From: Deltaproteobacteria bacterium
Lineage (GTDB): Bacteria; Desulfobacterota; Desulfobacteria; Desulfobacterales; Desulfatibacillaceae
Length of the DNA: 13,347 nucleotides
NCBI GenBank assembly: GCA_019308705.1
Contig: JAFDHW010000021.1
Location: 1-13,347, forward strand
Direction: 5' to 3'
Below, in pieces: positions 1 to 7,556 of this stretch; positions within the stretch are counted from its first letter, which is position 1, and each line of letters begins with the position of its first letter. Both the position numbers and the translations under genes were made by a program. Under the pieces are notes generated by a model, which ran no database searches, was not told the DNA's origin, and was given only the letters and a program-made list of their open reading frames with translations.

Positions 1-72
1 CAGGATGGTGATGCCCAGGAAGGTGGGCACCACTAGCAGCAGCCTGCGGATGAAGTAAGAGGTGCGCTCCAT
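1..72 (-). CDS. YejB-like ABC transporter permease, N-terminus only
   Basis: Only the first 24 codons lie in the window; the gene runs off the left edge. The start is the ATG read on the minus strand at 72–70, three bases after the TAA stop of the binding-protein gene. The visible peptide begins MERTSYFIRRLLLVVPTFLG. This is the usual opening of a peptide-transporter inner-membrane permease: a short cytoplasmic stretch, an IRRLLL segment and the first transmembrane helix. E. coli YejB opens in a very similar way, and a YejA-type binding protein lies immediately upstream. The family forms the membrane channel of a peptide importer with a second permease and ATPase subunits, which would lie outside the window. 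The family call rests on few residues plus context. Confidence 0.75.
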   Translation of the reverse strand, partial: MERTSYFIRRLLLVVPTFLGITIL

Positions 73-75
73 GGA

Positions 76-1851
76 TTATTGCAGAAGGGTGGTCTTGGGC
101 GGTTCGAAGACCTGGTCGAAGAACACGTCCTCGGGCCAGGGGGCCAGGGCCTCGCCGGTCTCCATGGCGTCGGCCAGGTCCGCGGCGGAATCCGGGTCGT
201 ACCACCACAGGGCGTAGGCGTCGTCCTCCCGGCCGTACATGGAAAGGGTGGTCCTGGGCGCGCCGAACTTGTTCCAGAACAACAGCCGCACGTAGTCGAT
301 GTTCCACAGAAGCACGTAGGGTGCTTGCCGGTACACGATCTGGTCGATCTGCCGCACGATGTCGTGGCGCTTTTGCACGTCGAAGATGGTTTTCTGCCTT
401 TCGATGAGTTCGTCCACCCCGGCGTTGGCGAATCCCGTGATGTTGCTGCCCCCGGGGCGCGCGGCCTCGGACGAGTGCCACATGCCCTCCGGGTCCTTGA
501 ACAGTCCCGCGCCCCACGCGGCCCAGGTCATCTCGAAGTTGTACTCGTCCATGTCCTTGGCCCACGCGGCCCAGTCCTTGCGGTCTACGGTCATGCGCAC
601 GCCCACGTCCTTCAAGTCCTCCGCGAAGATGGACAGGAACTTGTCCGTGGACGCGGACCGGGTGAGGAACCGGAACTCCAGGGGCTTGCCGTCCTTTTCC
701 AGGAAACCCGTGTCCGGGTTCGCCCTGTACCCGGCCTCGGCAAGGAGCTTGCGGGCCTTTTCCTTGTCGAACTTGATCAGGGGGTTTTCGCAGGGGTTTT
801 CCGGGGTGTACAGGTCTTCGTAATAGGAGCGGTGGAGGAAGTACTGGTTGTACATGAGGGTGGCGTTCATCTTTTCCCGGTCCACCAGGTGGGCCATGGC
901 CTTGCGCACTCGGATGTCGTCAAACGGGGGCTTGCGCATGTTCATGGCGAAGCCCTGGAACCCCACGGGATGGCGGTTGTGCACCTTCTGCCGCACGATC
1001 CAGTTCCTGGAGAACTTCCCTCCCATGGCCTCCTTTACCCACAGCCGCGCCGTGTACACGGGAAACAGGTCGATCTCCCCCTTTTTCAGCGCCTCGAACG
1101 CGTTTTCCCGTTCCCCGTAGAACTTGAGCCTCAGGGTGGAGAAGTTGCCCACGCCCTCGGTCTTTGGCGAATCCTTGTTCCAGTAGTCGTCCCGCCGCAC
1201 CATGTCCAGGTACATGCCCTCGGCCAGCTCGCCCATGCGGTACCGGCCGGAGACCACGGGGAAGGAGAAGTTGATCTTGTTGAAGTCCTTGCCGGAAAAG
1301 GCGTGCTCCGGGAGGATGTGCATGAATCCGAGGGCCATGAGGTTCTTCCAGTGCACTTCCTTGGCCGTGAATTGGATGGTGCGCTGGTCAAGGATTTTGG
1401 GCGAGTCGAACCGAGCCAGGGAGACCTTGTGCACGCCGGTGAGGTTCTTTGGGTCCATGACCGTGTCAAAGGTCCACTTCACGTCCCTGGCGGTGATGGG
1501 CTTGCCGTCGGACCACTTGGCCTTTTCGTTGATGGTGAAGGTGAAGGTGCGCCTGTCCTCGGAGATGGTCCACGAGGAGGCCAGGCCGGGCTCGTAATCC
1601 AGGGTCAGGGGGTCCATGTCCAAAAGGGTCTCGTACATCAGGGAAAAGACCGTGCTGGCCTGGGTGGAATTCTCCAGGTAGTAGTTCAAGCTCTTGGGGC
1701 TCTGGCCCACGAACACGGACATTTCCCCGCCCACCAGGGCGTACGGGCTGGCAAAGGGGTTGGGCGTCTCCTTGTAATCCGGGCCTGGAAAGGTTTCCGC
1801 CAGGCACAGGGCGGGGAGCACAAGGGTCAGAAAACACGCGAAGATCCTCAT
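76..1851 (-). CDS. YejA-type periplasmic peptide-binding protein of an ABC importer (SBP family 5)
   Basis: A 591-residue extracellular solute-binding protein that should capture oligopeptides in the periplasm and pass them to an inner-membrane ABC importer. Residues 1–18 (MRIFACFLTLVLPALCLA) form a signal peptide with likely cleavage at CLA/ET; the Cys at 16 is not in a lipobox. The family-5 signature WSDGKPITARDVKWTF is at 113–128. AFEALKKGEID (251–261), the MRKPPFDDIRVRKAM stretch (305–319) and the C-terminal WWYD are shared with E. coli YejA. The ATG at 1851 is preceded by AAAGGAGG. A start 14 codons further upstream is also open but would overlap dapB and bury the signal peptide. The gene follows dapB by 28 bases and is followed at once by a permease gene, so all three are probably co-transcribed. 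The exact peptide is unknown; YejABEF is known for microcin C and other peptides. Confidence 0.88.
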   Translation of the reverse strand: MRIFACFLTLVLPALCLAETFPGPDYKETPNPFASPYALVGGEMSVFVGQSPKSLNYYLENSTQASTVFSLMYETLLDMDPLTLDYEPGLASSWTISEDRRTFTFTINEKAKWSDGKPITARDVKWTFDTVMDPKNLTGVHKVSLARFDSPKILDQRTIQFTAKEVHWKNLMALGFMHILPEHAFSGKDFNKINFSFPVVSGRYRMGELAEGMYLDMVRRDDYWNKDSPKTEGVGNFSTLRLKFYGERENAFEALKKGEIDLFPVYTARLWVKEAMGGKFSRNWIVRQKVHNRHPVGFQGFAMNMRKPPFDDIRVRKAMAHLVDREKMNATLMYNQYFLHRSYYEDLYTPENPCENPLIKFDKEKARKLLAEAGYRANPDTGFLEKDGKPLEFRFLTRSASTDKFLSIFAEDLKDVGVRMTVDRKDWAAWAKDMDEYNFEMTWAAWGAGLFKDPEGMWHSSEAARPGGSNITGFANAGVDELIERQKTIFDVQKRHDIVRQIDQIVYRQAPYVLLWNIDYVRLLFWNKFGAPRTTLSMYGREDDAYALWWYDPDSAADLADAMETGEALAPWPEDVFFDQVFEPPKTTLLQ

Positions 1852-1879
1852 GGTCCTCCTTTGGGCAAGGGGTGGGGCG

Positions 1880-2710
1880 CTATGCTTTTTCAAGCACGTC
1901 GATCATGGAATAGACCCTGGCCGCATCCCCCCGAGCCACGCGGCCGGCCAAAAAGCGCACCGCCTCGGCGGTGCCCCTGGCGTACACCTCGCGGCCGTTC
2001 ACGTTGTGGGTAAAGGAAAAAAGCACGGTCTTGTCCGGTGACCGCAAGGTGTAGGTGTGCCATCCATGGCCGGAAAGGTGTTCCTCGGGCACACCCAGGC
2101 GGGTTTTCTGCACCTCCGGGTCCCGGATCTTCTCGATCTCTTCCACGTCAAAGGCCACGCCCATGCGGTTGAAATACTCCACCATGGCCTTGGCCGTGCC
2201 CGAGGTGTCGGCCTTGCCCTTTTGGTGGCTTTCCACCAGGGTCATGGAATAGCCCTCGAACAGGCCGGGGAAATGTTTAGCCGCGTATTTCATCATGGCG
2301 GTAAACCCCACGATCTCCCGGGCCATGTTGGGCGCGATCACCGCGGGTACGCCCGAGCCCTCGACCTGCTCCAAAAGCTTTTTCCGGTCCCCGCCCGTGG
2401 TTCCCATGACGAACGGCACGCCCAAGTCCGTGTACAACTTCGCGTTTTCGTTCACCGCCGAGGGATGGGTGTAGTCCACGACAATGAAGGATTCGTGTTC
2501 CTTTTTAAGATCCCCGAGCATCTGGCGGTGGGTTTCCGGCGGGGACAGGGATAGTTCCGCGTCTCCCACGGAAACGGTTTTTTCCGGGACGCCCGGGCCG
2601 GTCAGCGATACGGGAAGCAGGGAAAATTCCGGTTCGCGCGCAAAGAGTTCCGCGCAGGCAAGGGCCATCTTTCCGGGAAGGCCGCTCATCAATACCTTGA
2701 TGTGCTTCAT
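1880..2710 (-). CDS. dapB: 4-hydroxy-tetrahydrodipicolinate reductase, plant-type DapB
   Basis: Cytoplasmic NAD(P)H-dependent reductase of lysine and meso-diaminopimelate synthesis, acting after DapA. It is 276 residues long. The nucleotide-binding loop is SGLPGKMA (9–16). VVDYTHPSAVNENA (77–90) and FVMGTTGGDR (100–109) are family hallmarks. The active-site segment is ESHQKGKADTSGTAKA (160–175): His162, Lys166 and the SGT motif are kept, but the second His of the usual bacterial HH pair is Gln163. This segment, IRDP (195–198), GVPEEHLSGHGWH (206–218) and FTHNVNGREVYARGT (233–247) match the plant-type branch rather than the E. coli type. The ATG at 2710 has AAAGG seven bases upstream; a TTG five codons earlier is less likely. 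It is the first gene of a minus-strand operon with the YejA-like gene and is divergent from hisC. Confidence 0.93.
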   Translation of the reverse strand: MKHIKVLMSGLPGKMALACAELFAREPEFSLLPVSLTGPGVPEKTVSVGDAELSLSPPETHRQMLGDLKKEHESFIVVDYTHPSAVNENAKLYTDLGVPFVMGTTGGDRKKLLEQVEGSGVPAVIAPNMAREIVGFTAMMKYAAKHFPGLFEGYSMTLVESHQKGKADTSGTAKAMVEYFNRMGVAFDVEEIEKIRDPEVQKTRLGVPEEHLSGHGWHTYTLRSPDKTVLFSFTHNVNGREVYARGTAEAVRFLAGRVARGDAARVYSMIDVLEKA

Positions 2711-2909
2711 GAACCAACCTTTCAAAACGCTTTGGAAAGATACACAAGTACCAGAAACCGTGCATTTTAGGCAACCAAAGGAAACAAGGCGTAAAAGTCC
2801 ATGAATTTTGCTGGGCCCGTCTTGATCCCGTGGCTGATTTGGGATAAACAGACGATTTTGCTTCCATCAAAATGAGCCGGCGGCGCGTTTGCCCCGGCGG
2901 AGCCCGACC
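2711..2909. other. Divergent intergenic region between dapB and hisC
   Basis: A 199-bp gene-free spacer that is more AT-rich than its flanks and must hold promoters for both directions. Toward hisC, a weak promoter-like pair TTGATC (2822–2827) and GATAAA (2843–2848) is visible, but the 15-base spacing is short. A short inverted repeat (ATTTTG, seven bases, CAAAAT) lies at 2855–2873. I found no convincing dapB promoter and no lysine-riboswitch-like structure. The hisC ribosome-binding site GGAG is at 2899–2902. Confidence 0.5.
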
Positions 2910-4010
2910 ATGAACCGGATCAAAGGGCCTGTGGCCCCTGGGCACATTCTGGCATTGAAGCCTTACGTGCCCGGAAAGCCCATCGAGGAGCTGGAGCGCG
3001 AATACGGGATTTCCGGCTCCATCAAGCTGGCCTCCAACGAGAACCCCATCGGCCCGTCCCCCAAGGCCGTGCAGGCCATCGAAAACACCTTGAAAAACCT
3101 GCACCGCTACCCGGACGGTGCCTCCCACGACCTCACAGCCGCACTGGCCGCGCGCCTCGGCTGCGGTCGGGACCAGCTTGTCCTGGGCAACGGGTCCGAC
3201 GAGATCATCCAGATGCTGTGCATGGCGTTCCTTTCCGAGGGAGACAACGCCGTGATGAGCGACCCGGCCTTTTTGATGTACGAAATCTCCGTGCGGACCC
3301 AGGGCGCCGTACCCGTAAAGGTGCCGCTTGCCGGAATGGACGCGGACCTTTCCGCCAGGGCCGGGTCCGTGGATGAAAAGACCCGGCTGGTGTTCGTGAA
3401 CAACCCCAACAACCCCACCGGGTCCATGGTTTCCACCAAGGATTTCGAGCGGTTTTTGGAGAAAATTCCCCCGGAGGTGCTGGTGGTGGTGGACGAGGCG
3501 TACATCGAGTTCGCCAGGGACCCCGAGTGCCTGCGGTCCCACTCCCTGGCCGCCTCGGGCGAAAACGTGGTGACCCTGCGAACCTTTTCCAAGGCCTACG
3601 GCCTGGCCGGCCTGCGCGTGGGCTACGGCGTCATGCCCGCCGGGGTCGCCCGGGTGCTCCAGCGCATCCGCCTGCCGTTCAACGTGAACCTCCTGGCCCA
3701 GGCCGGGGCCATCGCCGCGCTTTCGGACGAACAACACCTGGCCCGTACTGTGGAAGCGGTCCACCAGGGGCTGGACGTCTTTTACCGGGAACTTTCCGCC
3801 GGGGGGGTGGAGTACTCTCCCAGCCAGGCCAATTTCCTGCTCGTCAAGGTGGACAAGGACGCGGACGACGTGTTCGAGGCCCTGCTGAAAGAAGGGATCA
3901 TCGTCCGTTCCATGCGTTCCTACGGGTTTCCCAACCACATCCGGGTTTCCGTGGGCCTGCCGGAGGAGAACCGGCGCTTTCTGGAAGCCTTTTTCAAGGT
4001 GGCGGCTTGA
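2910..4010 (+). CDS. hisC: Histidinol-phosphate aminotransferase
   Basis: A PLP-dependent class I/II aminotransferase of 366 residues that swaps amino groups between glutamate and imidazole-acetol phosphate in histidine synthesis. Visible landmarks are ASNENPIGPSP (41–51), RYPDG (66–70), LGNGSDEII (92–100), VNNPNNPTG (163–171), VVDEAY (193–198) and FSKAYGLAGLRVGYG (226–240), in which Lys228 should carry the PLP. Near the C-terminus, IRVSVG (344–349) contains the Arg that binds the substrate carboxylate. The ATG at 2910 has GGAG seven bases upstream; a TTG seven codons earlier lacks support. No other his gene is nearby. Some HisC relatives also act on aromatic or other amino acids, so the substrate is inferred from the family. 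The stop overlaps the start of cmk. Confidence 0.93.
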   Translation: MNRIKGPVAPGHILALKPYVPGKPIEELEREYGISGSIKLASNENPIGPSPKAVQAIENTLKNLHRYPDGASHDLTAALAARLGCGRDQLVLGNGSDEIIQMLCMAFLSEGDNAVMSDPAFLMYEISVRTQGAVPVKVPLAGMDADLSARAGSVDEKTRLVFVNNPNNPTGSMVSTKDFERFLEKIPPEVLVVVDEAYIEFARDPECLRSHSLAASGENVVTLRTFSKAYGLAGLRVGYGVMPAGVARVLQRIRLPFNVNLLAQAGAIAALSDEQHLARTVEAVHQGLDVFYRELSAGGVEYSPSQANFLLVKVDKDADDVFEALLKEGIIVRSMRSYGFPNHIRVSVGLPEENRRFLEAFFKVAA

Positions 4011-4696
4011 GCGGCCTCCTGGTGACCATAGACGGTCCGGCCGGGTCCGGCAAGACCACGGTGAGCCGCCTGCTGGCCGCGGAACTGGGCTGCATCTACG
4101 TGGACACGGGCGCGCTCTACCGCGGGGTGGCCGTGGCCGCCACCGACGCGGGGGTAAGCCCGGAAGACCCGGAAGGCCTGGCCCGGTTGCTGGACGGCCT
4201 CACCCTGGAGCTGGTGCCTGGTCCCGAGGCCAACCGGGTCATCATCAACGGGCAGGACATCACGGACCGCCTGCGCACCCCGGAGGTGACCATGGCCGCG
4301 TCCGCGGCCAGCGCCCATCCGGTGGTGCGGCAATGGCTTCTGGACACGCAGCGCTCCCTGGGAAAAAACAACGATGCGGTGTTCGAGGGCCGCGACATGG
4401 GAACCGTGGTGTTTCCCCACGCGCCCTTCAAGTTCTTTCTGGTAGCCGACCCCAAGGTGCGGGCCAAGAGGCGCTTTCTGGAGCTTTCCCAAAAGGGCGG
4501 CGCCCCGCCCCTGGAGGAAGTGGAGGCGGACATGGCCCGGAGGGACGAAAACGATTCCACCCGGGCCACCGCGCCCCTTAGGAAGCCGGACGGCGCGGTT
4601 GCCATCGACAGCACCTCCATGACCCCGGAACAGGTGGTGGCCGTCATGGCCCGGCATGTCAGGAAACATTTAGGGGACGTCCAGGGCAAATTATGA
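4007..4696 (+). CDS. cmk: Cytidylate kinase
   Basis: A 229-residue nucleoside monophosphate kinase that phosphorylates CMP and dCMP with ATP. The P-loop GPAGSGKTT is at 10–18, followed by YVDTGALYRG (31–40). Further on come EGRDMGTVVFP, which helps bind CMP, a lid region with RRDENDSTRATAPL, and the C-terminal IDSTSMTPEQVV, all typical of Cmk. I chose the TTG at 4007, which overlaps the hisC stop (TTGA) and has AAGGTGG just upstream at 3996–4002. A GTG at 4022 would also keep the P-loop but has no clear ribosome-binding site. The overlap implies translational coupling to hisC. cmk next to rpsA is a widely conserved pair in proteobacteria. The exact start is the only real doubt. Confidence 0.93.
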   Translation: MSGLLVTIDGPAGSGKTTVSRLLAAELGCIYVDTGALYRGVAVAATDAGVSPEDPEGLARLLDGLTLELVPGPEANRVIINGQDITDRLRTPEVTMAASAASAHPVVRQWLLDTQRSLGKNNDAVFEGRDMGTVVFPHAPFKFFLVADPKVRAKRRFLELSQKGGAPPLEEVEADMARRDENDSTRATAPLRKPDGAVAIDSTSMTPEQVVAVMARHVRKHLGDVQGKL

Positions 4697-4704
4697 TTGT
4701 TTTA

Positions 4705-4732
4705 TTGACAATAGTTTGTTAATGAATATGTT
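4705..4732 (+). promoter_or_regulatory. Predicted sigma-70-type promoter for rpsA
   Basis: A perfect −35 box TTGACA (4705–4710) is followed after 16 bases by TATGTT (4727–4732), a 4/6 match to the −10 consensus. It sits in a distinctly AT-rich island directly after the cmk stop and would give an rpsA leader of roughly 55 bases. This would let S1 be expressed independently of hisC–cmk. Confidence 0.65.
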
Positions 4733-4792
4733 TTTCAACTCCGCATTTCTTTTGGAGGCGGGGATACCAGGACAAAGGGGGTAGTACGGTTA

Positions 4793-6817
4793 ATGGAAGA
4801 ACTGGCCAACGAACAACAGAAGAATTTGGAACAAAACCCTGAGCAGGCTGACGAAGCCATGGACGAGGACGACCGCGAGCTGAAAGAACTGGAGGACGTT
4901 TCCCAGGAAGAGCTCATGGAGGCGCTGGAGGAAAGCTTCAAGCGCTTCGAAGAGGGGGAAGTGGTCCACGGGAAAATCATCCAGGTGGATAAAGAATACG
5001 TCCTGGTGGACATCGGCTACAAGTCCGAGGGCATGATCCACATCCGCGAATTCACCGAGCCCGACGGCACGGTGAACGCCAAGGTGGGCGACGAAGTGGA
5101 CGTGATGGTGGAGCGCCTGGAGAGCGAGGACGAAGGCGTCATCGTGTCCAAGGAAAAAGCCTCCAAGATCAAGGTGTGGGAGGAGATCCGCCAGGCCTAC
5201 GAGGACGACGGCACGGTGGATGGCACCATCACCCACCGGGTCAAGGGGGGCTTCTCCGTGGATATCGGCGTGCCGGCGTTTTTGCCCGGCTCCCAGGTGG
5301 ATCTTCGCCCCGTGCGCGACCTGGACTCCATGGTGGGCAAGACCTTTACGTTCAAGGTTCTGAAATACAACAGGAAACGCAGCAACATCGTCCTTTCCCG
5401 CCGCGTGATCCTGGAAAAGGAACGGGAAGAGCTGCGCGCGGCCACCCTGGCCACCATCCACGAAGGCAAGGTCATGCAGGGCGTGGTCAAGAACATCACC
5501 GAGTACGGCGTGTTCGTGGACTTAGGCGGCATCGACGGCCTTTTGCACATCACGGATATCTCCTGGGGCCGGGTCAAGCACCCCTCGGACCTGTTCTCCA
5601 TCGGCGACGAGATCGAGGTGAAGGTCCTGGACCTGGACCTGGAACGGGAGCGGGTGTCTTTGGGCATGAAGCAGTTGAAGCCCGATCCGTGGATCGCCGC
5701 GGGCGAGAAATATCCCGTGGGCACGCGGGTGGAGGGCAAGGTGGTGAGCCTGACCGACTACGGCGCGTTCGTGGAGCTGGAAGAGGGCATCGAAGGGCTC
5801 ATCCACGTATCGGAGATGTCCTGGACCCGCAAAATCCGCCATCCCTCCAAGGTGGTGAGCGTGGGCGACGAGGTGGAGGCCGTGGTGCTGGACATCAAGC
5901 CCAACAACCGCCGCGTGTCTTTGGGCATGAAGCAGGTGGTGCCCAACCCCTGGGACGTCATCGGAGAGAAGTATCCCGTGGGGACCACCATCGAGGGCAA
6001 GATCAAGAACATCACCGATTTCGGCATGTTCATCGGCATCGACGAGGGCATCGACGGGCTGGTGCACATCTCGGACATCTCCTGGACCAAGCGCATCAAC
6101 CATCCCTCGGAGATCTACAAGAAGGGCGACGAGGTCCGGGCCATCGTGCTGCACATCGACAAGGAGAACGAGCGGTTCTCCCTGGGTATCAAGCAGCTGG
6201 AGCCCGACCCCTGGGAGACCATCGCCGAGCGCTACGAGGTGGGCACCAAGATCACCGGCACGGTGACCTCCGTGACGGACTTCGGCATCTTCGTGGAGCT
6301 GGAAGAGGGCATCGAGGGCCTGGTGCACGTTTCCGAGGTGACCAAGGAAAAGCTCAAGACCCCGGTCGGCCAGTACAACGTGGGCGACCCGGTGGAGGCC
6401 GTGGTGGTGAACATCAATCCCAAGGAGCGCCGCATCGGCCTTTCCATCAAACGGCTGGACGAGGAAGAGGAAGGCTCCTACCTGGCCGATTACCTCAATA
6501 GGTCCAAGGCCCCTTCGTCCGCCCTGGGCGAGGCCCTTCGCCAAAGCCTGCAGGAGAAAATGAAGAAGGGCGCCGAGGAAGGGGAGGGCGCGCAGGAGAC
6601 CGAAACTGCACCCGAGGCCGAAGCCGGGGCCGGGGAAGAGGCGGCCGAGGTCAAGGAGGAGGCCGCCGCCAAGGCGGAGGAAGCGGAAGCGGCCAAGGAA
6701 GAGCCCGTGGAAACCGCCGGGGAAGAGGCGGAGGAAGCCCCCGCCGAAGGGGCCTCCGTCGAAGAGGCTCCCGCGGAAGAGAAGTCCTCCGAAGAACAAG
6801 AGCCCAAGGACGAGTAA
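4793..6817 (+). CDS. rpsA: 30S ribosomal protein S1 with an extended acidic C-terminal tail
   Basis: S1 binds mRNA on the 30S subunit and helps initiate translation. The protein has 674 residues against about 557 in E. coli. Six S1 (OB-fold) domains can be placed at roughly 54–120, 139–205, 224–294, 309–381, 396–468 and 483–555. Domains 3–6 are the most regular, with repeated GVFVDL/GAFVEL and HITDISW/HVSEMSW motifs. Domains 1 and 2 are the divergent, ribosome-binding type. An acidic N-terminal extension precedes domain 1. Residues 591–674 form a low-complexity tail with 31 Glu, 22 Ala and 7 Lys among 84 residues. AAAGGGGG (4774–4781) is the likely ribosome-binding site, with a rather long spacing. 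The gene has its own promoter-like sequence and ends in a strong terminator. Confidence 0.96.
   Translation: MEELANEQQKNLEQNPEQADEAMDEDDRELKELEDVSQEELMEALEESFKRFEEGEVVHGKIIQVDKEYVLVDIGYKSEGMIHIREFTEPDGTVNAKVGDEVDVMVERLESEDEGVIVSKEKASKIKVWEEIRQAYEDDGTVDGTITHRVKGGFSVDIGVPAFLPGSQVDLRPVRDLDSMVGKTFTFKVLKYNRKRSNIVLSRRVILEKEREELRAATLATIHEGKVMQGVVKNITEYGVFVDLGGIDGLLHITDISWGRVKHPSDLFSIGDEIEVKVLDLDLERERVSLGMKQLKPDPWIAAGEKYPVGTRVEGKVVSLTDYGAFVELEEGIEGLIHVSEMSWTRKIRHPSKVVSVGDEVEAVVLDIKPNNRRVSLGMKQVVPNPWDVIGEKYPVGTTIEGKIKNITDFGMFIGIDEGIDGLVHISDISWTKRINHPSEIYKKGDEVRAIVLHIDKENERFSLGIKQLEPDPWETIAERYEVGTKITGTVTSVTDFGIFVELEEGIEGLVHVSEVTKEKLKTPVGQYNVGDPVEAVVVNINPKERRIGLSIKRLDEEEEGSYLADYLNRSKAPSSALGEALRQSLQEKMKKGAEEGEGAQETETAPEAEAGAGEEAAEVKEEAAAKAEEAEAAKEEPVETAGEEAEEAPAEGASVEEAPAEEKSSEEQEPKDE
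5768..6315 (+). repeat. rpsA: Near-identical repeats between S1 domains inside rpsA
   Basis: A 26-base stretch encoding FVELEEGIE is identical at 5768–5793 (domain 4) and 6290–6315 (domain 6). Shorter matches encoding VSLGMKQ and EKYPVG recur at the ends and starts of domains 3, 4 and 5. These reflect S1 domain duplication and are not a separate element. Confidence 0.8.
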
Positions 6818-6840
6818 CCGCAACACCCCTGGAAGTCCAA

Positions 6841-6877
6841 CGGGGGAGGCGGCAGGCGCCGCTTCCCCCGTTTTTTT
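6841..6877 (+). terminator. Intrinsic terminator of rpsA
   Basis: A 13-bp stem (CGGGGGAGGCGGC at 6841–6853 pairing with 6858–6870, one G·U pair) with loop AGGC is followed by seven T at 6871–6877. It lies 23 bases after the rpsA stop. On the minus strand the same hairpin is followed by only two T, so it should end mainly rpsA transcription. Confidence 0.95.
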
Positions 6878-6909
6878 GTGCCTTCCGTCTTCTCCCGCAA
6901 CCTCTATGG

Positions 6910-7518
6910 TTATTCGAAGACGTCCAGGTCCCCCTGGCCCCGGCGGATGATCTCCGGTTCGTCGTTGATGAGCGAAACGACCGAGGAGGGCTCCGCCTTG
7001 ACCGGCCCGCCGTCAATGACCAGGTCCAGTTGGCTGCCCAGTTCGTCGTGGAGAAGGGACGCGTCGTGGAAATCCGACCCGTCCCGTGTCTTGGCGGAGG
7101 TGGAAATGATGGGATTGCCCAGCCCCCGTACCAGCTCCAGGCAGATTTGGTGGTCCGGAACCCTTATGCCCACGGTTTTTCTCTTGGTGAGCATGATCTT
7201 GGGCACCTGGCGCGAGCCCTCCAGCACAAAGGTATACGGCCCGGGCAAAAGTCGCTTCATGGTTTTGTAGGCGTAGTTGCTCACCTTGGCGTAGTCGGAG
7301 ATGTTCTTCAGGTCCGAGCAGATGAAGGAAAACGGCTTGGTGGGTTTTCTTCTCTTGATCTGGTACACCCGCTGGATGGCCTTCTTGTTCATCAGGTCGC
7401 ACCCGATGCCGTAAAAGGTGTCCGTGGGATAGGCGATCACGCCCCCGTTCTTCAGGAGTTCCACCACCCGCTGGATGTGCCGCTGCTGCGGATTTTTCGG
7501 GTTTATGGGCAGTAACAT
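6910..7518 (-). CDS. yciO: YciO-type member of the Sua5/YciO/YrdC family
   Basis: A 202-residue single-domain protein of the family whose TsaC/Sua5 members make threonylcarbamoyl-AMP for tRNA t6A modification. Key segments are NPKNPQQR (6–13), GGVIAYPTDTFYGIGCDL (25–42), IKRRKPTKPFSF (54–65), LLPGPYTFVL (90–99), KRKTVGIRVP (112–121) and ISTSAK (138–143). The N-terminal NPxNPQQR and the LLPGPYTF…KRKT(V/I)G pattern match E. coli YciO, whose role is less settled than that of TsaC, so the t6A function is uncertain. The ATG at 7518 has AAAGGGAG upstream. The gene lies 38 bases after the membrane-protein gene, probably on the same transcript. The stop is convergent with rpsA across the terminator. 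Confidence 0.88.
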   Translation of the reverse strand: MLLPINPKNPQQRHIQRVVELLKNGGVIAYPTDTFYGIGCDLMNKKAIQRVYQIKRRKPTKPFSFICSDLKNISDYAKVSNYAYKTMKRLLPGPYTFVLEGSRQVPKIMLTKRKTVGIRVPDHQICLELVRGLGNPIISTSAKTRDGSDFHDASLLHDELGSQLDLVIDGGPVKAEPSSVVSLINDEPEIIRRGQGDLDVFE

Positions 7519-7556
7519 GGGCTCCCTTTCCCTCTGCCGTCCCGCCCTTGGTCTTC

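Noticed and set aside
79..2013. A 644-codon open frame on the plus strand opposite the binding-protein gene
   Set aside because: It is antisense to a clear YejA-like gene and dapB, rich in Gly, Val, His and Arg with no domain motif. GC-rich codon bias keeps the opposite frame open.
2711..2909. Possible lysine riboswitch ahead of dapB
   Set aside because: The conserved lysine-element junction sequences are absent and no terminator or sequestering hairpin precedes the dapB start.
2505..3938. A 477-codon open frame on the minus strand spanning hisC
   Set aside because: It is opposite a convincing hisC and runs into dapB; its composition is low-complexity His/Gly/Val without family signals.
3527..4006. 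Upstream extension of the cmk frame inside hisC
   Set aside because: The residues are Pro/Arg/Gly-rich read-through of hisC in another frame. Cmk homologues begin just before the P-loop.
5522..6826. A 434-codon minus-strand frame opposite rpsA
   Set aside because: It mirrors the repeated S1 domains and the acidic tail; no independent motif or ribosome-binding site.
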